From NCBI RefSeq assembly GCF_011320115.1, contig NZ_JAANOZ010000002.1:62001-126000 (forward strand): 64,000 nucleotides of DNA. The letters are read 5' to 3'. The DNA is from Croceibacterium segetis. Its GTDB lineage: Bacteria; Pseudomonadota; Alphaproteobacteria; Sphingomonadales; Sphingomonadaceae. Positions 57,478 to 64,000 of this stretch are shown in pieces. The number at the start of each line of letters is the position of its first letter. Position 1 is the stretch's first letter. A program made the translations under genes and the position numbers. The notes below the pieces were generated by a model, which saw nothing but the letters and a program-made list of their open reading frames with translations, made no database searches and was not told the origin of the DNA.

Positions 57478-58101
57478 ATGTGCAACCTCTATCGCATGAC
57501 CAAGGCGACCGCGGAGGTCGCCAACCTGTTTAACGCCACCGCCGGTAGCGTCGGCAACTTCGCCACCGAGGTCTATCCCGGCTACCCCGGCCTTGTGGTC
57601 GCCAAAGCCGGAGGCGGTAAGCAGGAGGGCGGCGAGTTGCGCTCAATGGTCTGGGGCTTCCCGCTGGTGCTCAAGGGTAAGAACGGCCAGCCGCTCAAGC
57701 CCAAGCCGATCAACAACGCCCGCGCCGACAAGCTCGACGGCTTCATGTGGCGCTATTCGTTTCAGGAGCGGCGCTGCCTGATCCCGGTCAGCGCCTTCGC
57801 CGAGGCCGAGGGCGAAAAAGGCGCCAAGACGCGCACCTGGTTCACGCTACCGGGCGAGGATGTGTTCGCAGTCGCCGGCCTGTGGCGCGACACGCCCGAA
57901 TGGGGCCCGGCCTACACGATGGTTATGACCGAGGCTTGTCAACACGTCGCCGGGGTGCACGACCGCATGCCGGTCATCTTGCGACACGAAGATTGGAATG
58001 ATTGGTTGGATGGTCCGCCAGACGCCGCAGGGCTGCTGTGCCGTCCCTATCCTGATGTGATGGCCGTGGAGCGCACGGCAGACCCTTGGGTTCGCCGCTA
58101 A
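57478..58101 (+). CDS. SOS response-associated peptidase (SRAP; HMCES/YedK family)
   Basis: The 207-aa protein starts MCNLYRMT, giving the catalytic Cys2 once Met is removed. It has the conserved NNARADKLDG (about residue 80), RRCLIPVSAFAEA (about 98) with the Glu, and GVHDRMPVIL (about 160) with the active His. The family crosslinks to abasic sites in single-stranded DNA to protect them. Its place beside defence genes may protect island or phage-attacked DNA. The 170 bp upstream has no convincing LexA box. Confidence 0.95.
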   Translation: MCNLYRMTKATAEVANLFNATAGSVGNFATEVYPGYPGLVVAKAGGGKQEGGELRSMVWGFPLVLKGKNGQPLKPKPINNARADKLDGFMWRYSFQERRCLIPVSAFAEAEGEKGAKTRTWFTLPGEDVFAVAGLWRDTPEWGPAYTMVMTEACQHVAGVHDRMPVILRHEDWNDWLDGPPDAAGLLCRPYPDVMAVERTADPWVRR

Positions 58102-58257
58102 TAGTCTCTCATCAGCCGCGCCTATCGGAAGCATGGGCACGGTGTAGGGGAAATCGTTAAGGTGGCGGAGACGAAGCAGGGCTACGAATGGGCCCAGCAG
58201 TTGGGCTGGCATCGCTTAGCTAGTCAGTGTCGGCAACAGGTCGCGGAAACTTCGGCT

Positions 58258-58938
58258 ATGAGACTTATCCTGATCTTGGCATGTGTCCTGCTAGGGTCGC
58301 CAGCCGCGGCAAGAACCTTGACTGGCACCGCGACCGTCGTTGACGGTGATAGCCTCGAGGTCGCCGGCCAACGCATTCGGTTGTTCGGAATCGACGCGCC
58401 CGAAGCATCGCAAACGTGCGATCGAGAGGGACAAGCGTGGGCTTGTGGTCTGGCCTCGGCAGATCGCCTGCGCAGCCTGGTCGGTGGCGATAAGGTCGTC
58501 TGCAACGGCAATGAGGTCGATCAATACGGCCGTCTCCTTGCGATCTGCACGGTCGCGGGCGTCGACCTGAACCAGATGATGGTCGCTGACGGCTGGGCGA
58601 CCGCCTTCCGGCGCTACAGCGAGGCTTATTCGGCCGACGAGACCCGCGCTCGAGCCGGCAAGCTTGGCCTTTGGTCGTCGAGCTTCGAGGCACCAGGGGA
58701 CTACCGCGCCGAAGAGCGTCAAGCCGGGACCACGCGAGCGGCGGGAGCACCGGCAAGGATAGCGGCGCCGACGAACACCAGCGGCTGCACGATCAAGGGG
58801 AACCGCAACCGGCGCGGTGAGTGGATCTATCACTTACCCGGGATGCCCCACTACGATCAGACTCGCGCCGAAGAGATGTTCTGCTCCGAGGCGCAAGCGC
58901 AATCGGCGGGCTACCGCCGGTCCAAAGCGCATTGGTGA
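58258..58938 (+). CDS. exported thermonuclease-family (SNase-like) protein
   Basis: The 226-aa protein has a signal peptide (residues 1-18, SPAAA) and a staphylococcal-nuclease domain (TATVVDGDSLEVAGQRIRLFGIDAPE, about 22-48, then DQYGRLLAICTVAGVDLNQMMVADGWA, about 89-115). The active-site Asp and Arg positions look kept. An extra C-terminal region (about 175-226) has a pair of cysteines and GMPHYDQT, reminiscent of other SNase-linked domains. Periplasmic DNA degradation is inferred. Coupled to the next gene by GTGA. Confidence 0.9.
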   Translation: MRLILILACVLLGSPAAARTLTGTATVVDGDSLEVAGQRIRLFGIDAPEASQTCDREGQAWACGLASADRLRSLVGGDKVVCNGNEVDQYGRLLAICTVAGVDLNQMMVADGWATAFRRYSEAYSADETRARAGKLGLWSSSFEAPGDYRAEERQAGTTRAAGAPARIAAPTNTSGCTIKGNRNRRGEWIYHLPGMPHYDQTRAEEMFCSEAQAQSAGYRRSKAHW

Positions 58939-59129
58939 TCTCCAATTGGGAGCTCTGGGCTTGCGCCAACCACTACATCACCGAGCACGGGGAGGATGCG
59001 GCGGTCATTGCCGCCATGCGCTGCGACGAGCTTCTCGACTCCGGCGATCATGAGGGGGCCAGGAATTATCAGGCGATCATCCTGCGCATCAATCAGTTGC
59101 TCGACCGACCACCGGGGCCGCTCAACTAG
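58935..59129 (+). CDS. small hypothetical protein (DUF6961-like)
   Basis: A 64-aa protein starting at a GTG that overlaps the nuclease stop. The opening NWELWACANHYITEHGEDAAVIAAMRCDELLDSGD is helical and recalls DUF6961-type small proteins found across sphingomonads; I give that name with low certainty. It has no membrane segment. Confidence 0.55.
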   Translation: MISNWELWACANHYITEHGEDAAVIAAMRCDELLDSGDHEGARNYQAIILRINQLLDRPPGPLN

Positions 59130-59202
59130 GCGTCGAAAAAAGGACTTTCCTACAGAGAACATTATGTGAACATATAGCCGCCTTCACGACTCGGAGGCAT
59201 CC

Positions 59203-59295
59203 ATGTTCATCCTCGATCCCGCGGCGGTCTTGGCGATCGCTGCCCTCATAACTGCGCTCTCGAGCTTGGTGTGGTCCGTGAGACGGAAGCCGTGA
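59203..59295 (+). CDS. 30-aa single-helix membrane peptide
   Basis: A 30-codon frame begins with ATG behind CGGAGGCATCC, an excellent ribosome-binding site. It encodes FILDPAAVLAIAALITALSS, continuing into LVWSVRRKP: one transmembrane helix with a positively charged C-terminus. Its TGA overlaps the GTG of the next gene (GTGA). It may be a tiny membrane toxin-like or scaffold peptide. Confidence 0.6.
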   Translation: MFILDPAAVLAIAALITALSSLVWSVRRKP

Positions 59296-59510
59296 GCACC
59301 AAGCACCTCAATTCGATTGCCGACTATCGGCGCCATGGGTTCAAGCTGCGCATCGAATGCACGTGCGGGCGAGTGAGGGTGATCGAGCCAGGCGACCTGA
59401 TGGTGGCGTTAGGTAGGCGCAAGAACAGCTCACGGCAGATGCAGCTCCTGATCCCTCGCCTGAAGTGCTTCGAGTGTGGCGGTAGACCTAGATACTGGGG
59501 GCCGGTCTGA
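59292..59510 (+). CDS. small zinc-ribbon-like protein
   Basis: The 72-aa basic protein carries CTCGR (about residue 24) and CFECGGRPRYWG (about 60), four cysteines in a zinc-ribbon layout. I start at the GTG coupled to the preceding 30-aa peptide; a longer frame from 59271 would skip that overlap. Nucleic-acid binding is plausible. Confidence 0.65.
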   Translation: MSTKHLNSIADYRRHGFKLRIECTCGRVRVIEPGDLMVALGRRKNSSRQMQLLIPRLKCFECGGRPRYWGPV

Positions 59511-59954
59511 ACGATCCCAAGTTCAAAGTTCTCCTACGTTTGTTCATGAATTACGGGCGGTTTGCGCCTGCCCTACACGGAGGATCGGGGTTTTTGGCGG
59601 AATTGAGCCATTCTCGGCCGAGGCAAAGGACGCTGCCAAGTTCAACGATTGAACGTCTCGCCGCTCATCCCCTCGGTGGCGAGCATGTGACGATGTTCAA
59701 AATTTTGGACTTCTTGGCCCTCGCCGTTTGCCCTCACGCCAAACGATCTGTCACGCAATGTGTCACAGTAGCCATCAAAGAAACCGCAGAAATCTGCGGC
59801 TGGTGGAGATTGGTCGGGAGACAGGATTCGCACCCGCACCAAATCCTAGACAAGCCAGGAATCTCGCGGCGTTACCCCAATCGTTACCCCACTGGTGAGC
59901 CGGGGTAACATAATGTTCACCTAATTCTCATATCTGATTGATATTACATGGTAA
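59511..59954. other. right-end non-coding stretch of the island
   Basis: Between the last small gene and the att site I see no convincing gene; a 122-codon frame here lacks a credible start signal and runs through the recombination repeats. The stretch holds GTTACCC-type sites at its end and a degenerate tRNA-like patch near 59815-59865. Confidence 0.5.
59871..59909. repeat. GTTACCCC repeats at the right end
   Basis: GTTACCCC occurs at 59871 and 59883, and its complement GGGGTAAC at 59902; the last two form an 8-bp inverted repeat. These match the repeats inside the left end, fitting integrase or excisionase arm sites. Confidence 0.7.
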
Positions 59955-60002
59955 TTTGGTGCGCCCGACAGGATTCGAACCTGTGGCCCCCAGATTAGGA
60001 AT
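59955..60002. repeat. right attachment-site repeat, within tRNA-Arg
   Basis: A perfect 48-bp copy of 40515-40562. Here it completes the tRNA gene, so the element brought a replacement 3' half and kept the tRNA functional. Identity stops inside the anticodon loop, which places the crossover in or next to the anticodon arm. Confidence 0.95.
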
Positions 60003-60033
60003 CTGGTGCTCTATCCTGCTGAGCTACGGGCGC
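59957..60033 (-). tRNA. tRNA-Arg (anticodon CCT)
   Basis: The 77-nt gene folds into a full cloverleaf: acceptor GCGCCCG / CGGGCGC, D arm GCTCAGCAGGATAGAGC, anticodon stem CCAGA / TCTGG around loop TTCCTAA (anticodon CCT, reads AGG), T arm with GTTCGAATC, and an encoded CCA. It is the integration target of the island. Confidence 0.97.
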
Positions 60034-60071
60034 CCCCGGTGCGGTTTACGGACAGCAGGCTCGGCTGGCAA

Positions 60072-60524
60072 TCAGTTGAGTTCGTCGGGCGCGGCGACAG
60101 GGAACAGCAGCGGCATGACCGTGATCCCCTCGTCGAGAAGCGCCCTCGCCTCGTCGGCCGTAGCCTGGCCGTGGATCGCCGTGCCTTCGCGCTCGCCGTA
60201 ATGGATCGCGCGCGATTGTTCGGCGAACGCCTCGCCTACCCAGGTCGAGCTCTTGAGCGCTTCGGCCTGCACTTCGGCCAGCTTGCGCAGCATCTCCGCC
60301 GCCTCGGGCGGAAGCGCGCCGCCGGCGACGTGCTGCCTGGTCTCGATCTGCCGATTGCCCTTCATCGGCACCGCCGGAGCCATCGGCGCCTTGTCGATCG
60401 CGGCCGAGCCACATTGGGGGCACGCCACCAGCCCACGCTCGCGCTGAGAGGCATAGTCGGCGGACGAGCCGAACCAGCCTTCGAACCGGTGGCCGGCAGC
60501 GCAGCTGAGGTCGTAAACGATCAT
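60072..60524 (-). CDS. DUF1178 family protein
   Basis: The 150-aa protein has the DUF1178 layout: N-terminal MIVYDLSCAAGHRFEGWF and CPQCG (about residue 36) forming a small zinc-ribbon-like start, then a helical C-terminal region with TWVGEAFAEQSRAIHYGE and ITVMPLLFPV. Function unknown. It is followed by the tRNA and preceded on the same strand by the nitrilase-family gene. Confidence 0.92.
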   Translation of the reverse strand: MIVYDLSCAAGHRFEGWFGSSADYASQRERGLVACPQCGSAAIDKAPMAPAVPMKGNRQIETRQHVAGGALPPEAAEMLRKLAEVQAEALKSSTWVGEAFAEQSRAIHYGEREGTAIHGQATADEARALLDEGITVMPLLFPVAAPDELN

Positions 60525-60530
60525 GGCAAC

Positions 60531-61352
60531 TTACGATCTAGGGATTGGGCGCTTGTTGGCAAGGCTCGGCAATTGCGCGCGCACCTCGGCGATCCGCGCG
60601 GGATCGATCTCGGCGAAAGCCAATCCGGGCGTGTCGCCGCCCATGTCGAGCAGCACTTCGCCCCACGGATCGACCACCAGCGAGTGCCCGAAGGTCCGCC
60701 GCCCGTCTTCGTGTTCGCCGACTTGCGCGGCGGCGGCGACATAGGCGCTCGCCTCGATCGCCCGCGCCCGCTGGAGCACGTGCCAGTGCGCCTTGCCGGT
60801 CGGCACGGTGAAGGACGCCGGGATTGCGATGACGTCGCAACTTCTTTTGCCAAGCTCTTCAAAAAGAGCCGGAAAACGAAGGTCGTAACACACCGTGAGC
60901 CCGAGCTTTCCGACGGGCGTATTCTCGACCGTCACGACCGCCTCACCCGGGGCATAGGCGGCGGATTCGCGCCAGCTCTCGCCGCTTGCCAGCGAGACAT
61001 CGAACATGTGGATCTTGTCATAGCGAGCGCGAATTTCACCGCTCTCGTCGATCACGAACGAGCGATTGGCGTATCCGTCGTCCTCGCGCCTGATCGCCAG
61101 GGAACCGAGCGCAACCCACAAACCCGACTTTGCAGCGGCGCTGCGCAGCGCGCGCAGTACCGCGCTGTCCGCTTCGGCGACGATCTTGCCGGCGGCCCGC
61201 TGGCGGTCGCGGTCCAGCAATCCCGACATCTCCGGCGTGAACAGCATCGCGGCCCCGCCAGCCGCGGCGTCTTCGACGGCGCGCACCAACGTTTCGGCAT
61301 TGACCGCCGGATCGATGCCGGTGGTCGTCTGCAATAGGGCTATGCGGGTCAT
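60531..61352 (-). CDS. carbon-nitrogen hydrolase (nitrilase superfamily, Nit1-like)
   Basis: The 273-aa protein has the Glu-Lys-Cys triad: LFTPEMSG (about residue 41), RYDKIHMFD (about 113) and VCYDLRFP (about 154). The VCYDLRFP form and size fit the Nit/omega-amidase-like branch that repairs deaminated glutathione or similar amides. It overlaps no neighbour but directly follows grxC, which suits a thiol-related role. Confidence 0.92.
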   Translation of the reverse strand: MTRIALLQTTTGIDPAVNAETLVRAVEDAAAGGAAMLFTPEMSGLLDRDRQRAAGKIVAEADSAVLRALRSAAAKSGLWVALGSLAIRREDDGYANRSFVIDESGEIRARYDKIHMFDVSLASGESWRESAAYAPGEAVVTVENTPVGKLGLTVCYDLRFPALFEELGKRSCDVIAIPASFTVPTGKAHWHVLQRARAIEASAYVAAAAQVGEHEDGRRTFGHSLVVDPWGEVLLDMGGDTPGLAFAEIDPARIAEVRAQLPSLANKRPIPRS

Positions 61353-61613
61353 TCAGTGACCCAGCAGGCCGTCGAGCTTGCCCTCGCGTTCGAGGGCCGC
61401 GAGATCGTCGCTGCCGCCCACGGCCACACCGTCGATGAAGATCTGCGGGACCGTCATCGCTCCCGGCGCCCGGGTGCGCATCTCGTCGCGTTTCTTGCCG
61501 TCCATGGTGATGTCGTACTCGACGTAATCCACCCCTTTGGAATCGAGCAGCCGCTTCGCCCGGTGGCAGTAACCGCAGAACATCTTGGTGTAGATTTCGA
61601 CTTTCGCTGCCAC
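61353..61613 (-). CDS. grxC: glutaredoxin 3
   Basis: The 86-aa protein is a GrxC-type glutaredoxin: active site MFCGYCHRAK (Cys12-Cys15), cis-Pro segment MTVPQIFIDG, and GGSDDLAALEREGKLDGLL. The dithiol motif reads CGYC where GrxC commonly has CPYC, a small but real change. It is placed immediately upstream of the nitrilase-family gene. Confidence 0.96.
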   Translation of the reverse strand: MAAKVEIYTKMFCGYCHRAKRLLDSKGVDYVEYDITMDGKKRDEMRTRAPGAMTVPQIFIDGVAVGGSDDLAALEREGKLDGLLGH

Positions 61614-61649
61614 CGTCTCTGGTCCTTCTTCGCCGGCGTTCTGCTACCT

Positions 61650-61675
61650 CTTGAACGCTCCGGACGCCAACATAT
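61650..61675 (+). promoter_or_regulatory. candidate heat-shock (RpoH) promoter of hsp20
   Basis: CTTGAA (61650-61655) followed about 12 bp later by CCAACATAT resembles the sigma-32 type CTTGAA / CCCATxT pair. The element lies about 70 bp upstream of the hsp20 ATG, leaving room for the thermometer leader. Match to the -10 is partial. Confidence 0.5.
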
Positions 61676-61684
61676 CTTGCTCGT

Positions 61685-61745
61685 GCGGGATGCCGTTTAG
61701 CGGGTCCCGCGATGTCCAAATTGCTCAGTTAGAGGATTTGTTTCG
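61685..61745 (+). promoter_or_regulatory. ROSE-like RNA thermometer in the hsp20 leader
   Basis: A first hairpin GCGGGA (61685-61690) / TCCCGC (61705-61710) is followed by TTGCT (61721-61725) and AGAGGA (61731-61736), then the ATG at 61746. A UUGCU segment facing the AGGA Shine-Dalgarno is the conserved core of ROSE elements, which mask the ribosome-binding site of small heat-shock genes at low temperature. Confidence 0.65.
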
Positions 61746-62216
61746 ATGAACCGTTTCGACTTTACCCCCTATCGCCGTTCGACCGTCGGCTTCGACCGCC
61801 TGTTCGACCTGCTCGAGAACCACGCGCGCAACAACACGGGCGAAAACTATCCGCCGTTCAACATCGAACGCCGCGGCGAAGACTCGTACCGTATCACCCT
61901 CGCCGTCGCCGGTTTCCGGCCCGACGACATCGACATTACCGCGCAGCAGAACCTCCTGGCGATTCAGGGCCGCAAGCGCGAGGATGAATCGGGAAGCGAA
62001 ATGCTCCACGTCGGCATCGCGAATCGCGGATTCGAACGCCGATTCGAGCTCGCCGATTACGTTCGCGTCGACAACGCCGAGCTTGCCGATGGGTTGCTGG
62101 TGATCGACCTGGTGCGCGAAATTCCGGAGGCCATGAAGCCGAAGAAGATCGCCCTCGCCGGTCAGCGCAAGCTCGAAGTGGTCGAGCAGGCGGAGCCGCA
62201 GGCCGACGCCGCCTGA
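61746..62216 (+). CDS. Hsp20 family small heat-shock protein
   Basis: The 156-aa protein is an IbpA/HspA-type small heat-shock protein. The alpha-crystallin domain covers about residues 38-135 (PPFNIERRGEDSYRITLAVAGF; GRKREDESGSEMLHVGIANRGFERRF), with a short N-terminal segment (YRRSTVGFDRLF) and a C-terminal tail with IALAGQ in place of the usual IxI. It holds unfolding proteins for DnaK/ClpB. Confidence 0.96.
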   Translation: MNRFDFTPYRRSTVGFDRLFDLLENHARNNTGENYPPFNIERRGEDSYRITLAVAGFRPDDIDITAQQNLLAIQGRKREDESGSEMLHVGIANRGFERRFELADYVRVDNAELADGLLVIDLVREIPEAMKPKKIALAGQRKLEVVEQAEPQADAA

Positions 62217-62520
62217 GCGACGAACTTTCGGAATTACCGATACAATTTGATACAAATTGGGGGCGGAACCGGGATGGGTTCCGCCCCCTCGACGCTTTTG
62301 GCGCCGATTCGCCCCTTAAATAGACCGCCCGGGTCGCAGAAGACGGCCAGGTCCAAGCGGCGAACCGTATCAGGGTTCTCGAATGTCAAATGCGAGCGCC
62401 CCTCCCCATGCCTCCCTGAACTCGACATGAGGAAATTCCCGCGACCCGAATACAGGGCTACGTCCGCCGAGGCCGCTCTGGCAAGTGATTTCCTCTAATT
62501 TGGGGAGATCGTCCCCCAAA
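62217..62520. other. non-coding region between hsp20 and pyrG with two terminators
   Basis: No gene is seen. A perfect 12-bp stem (62259-62270 with 62277-62288) ends hsp20. A second hairpin, ATTTGGGG (62498-62505) / CCCCAAAT (62514-62521), begins right at the pyrG stop and can end pyrG. Confidence 0.7.
62259..62288 (+). terminator. terminator after hsp20
   Basis: The perfect 12-bp GC-rich stem has a 6-nt loop (GGGATG) and lies 42 bp past the stop. The T-run is weak (CTCGACGCTTTTG), so efficiency may rest on stem strength. Confidence 0.7.

Positions 62521-64000
<1,480 letters not shown>

Larger units (their letters stand above)
40515..60002. mobile_element. integrative genomic island inserted in tRNA-Arg(CCT)
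   Basis: About 19.5 kb lie between two perfect 48-bp copies of the tRNA-Arg 3' part. A P4-type tyrosine integrase lies just inside the left copy, with AlpA-like and other small regulatory genes next to it. GTTACCC-type repeats occur just inside both ends. Cargo includes restriction-modification, a serine resolvase, a Pycsar-like defence operon, a protease/sigma operon and DNA-repair/nuclease genes. No conjugation or replication genes are recognised, so it is probably mobilisable or satellite-like rather than self-transmissible. Confidence 0.95.

Noticed and set aside
59815-59865. tRNA-like patch on the minus strand (T-arm-like GGTGCGAATCC and CCA-like end)
   Set aside because: The T loop is altered and the acceptor strand is one base short; no full cloverleaf forms. 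It may be a remnant of an older insertion, but support is weak.
59540-59908. 122-codon frame near the right end of the island
   Set aside because: No credible start signal; it runs through the GTTACCCC repeats.

Overview
The window is about 64 kb of GC-rich chromosome from an alphaproteobacterium, most likely order Sphingomonadales (Erythrobacteraceae or Sphingomonadaceae type). The indications are two large TonB-dependent receptors with the sphingomonad-style 'IVVTGSR' plug start, a System I cytochrome c maturation cluster, TrmFO, a lipoyl-bearing PDH E1-beta, Tad-type pilus genes and DUF1178. The assignment rests on gene content and protein style only; there is no rRNA gene in the window.

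Layout. 1-13.3 kb holds core genes: a TraB/GumN lipoprotein, rplY, pth, an S41-like protein, ychF, a TPR protein, gyrA, a TipA-like MerR regulator with a textbook operator-promoter, a lysoplasmalogenase, trmFO, an EF-hand protein and a squalene/phytoene-synthase-like protein. 13.4-19.1 kb holds two consecutive Tad-pilus trios (one TadG-like protein followed by two TadE-like proteins, twice), which differ in base composition. 19-27 kb holds pdhA-pdhB, an FtsB-like protein, hppD, a GlcG/HbpS-like protein, an SDR, a small exported protein and a tandem-MarR regulator. 27-40.5 kb holds TonB receptor 1 (apparently preceded by a translationally coupled 57-aa leader ORF), an MDR oxidoreductase, the ccmC-D-E-F-G-H-I operon without ccmA or ccmB, and TonB receptor 2.

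40,515-60,002 is an integrated genomic island of about 19.5 kb. It is bounded by a perfect 48-bp direct repeat of the 3' part of tRNA-Arg(CCT); the complete tRNA gene is at the right end, and a P4-type tyrosine integrase with repeated GTTACCC sites is at the left end. The cargo is an AlpA-like regulator, small proteins, HTH regulators, a single-chain MmeI-like (Type IIL) restriction-modification enzyme followed by a ParB-like protein, a serine resolvase, a sigma factor / acidic protein / ImmA-IrrE protease operon, a Pycsar-like antiphage operon, a SRAP (HMCES/YedK) protein, a thermonuclease and several very small genes.

The most interesting system is at 52.0-57.3 kb. A tandem-domain class III nucleotide cyclase, an E2-like (ubiquitin-conjugating fold) protein with a Cys/His-rich tail, and an effector with a cyclic-nucleotide-binding domain joined to a TIR-like domain form one compact operon. 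It is divergent from a translationally coupled operon for a sigma-like factor, an acidic protein and an ImmA/IrrE protease. The 162 bp between them contains two nested inverted repeats with exactly the same centre. I infer a Pycsar-type nucleotide-signalling defence extended by an E2-like component (with no E1 or JAB gene on the island) and controlled by a protease/sigma switch.

60-64 kb returns to core genes: tRNA-Arg, DUF1178, a nitrilase-family hydrolase, glutaredoxin, hsp20 with a ROSE-like thermometer, and the 3' part of pyrG.
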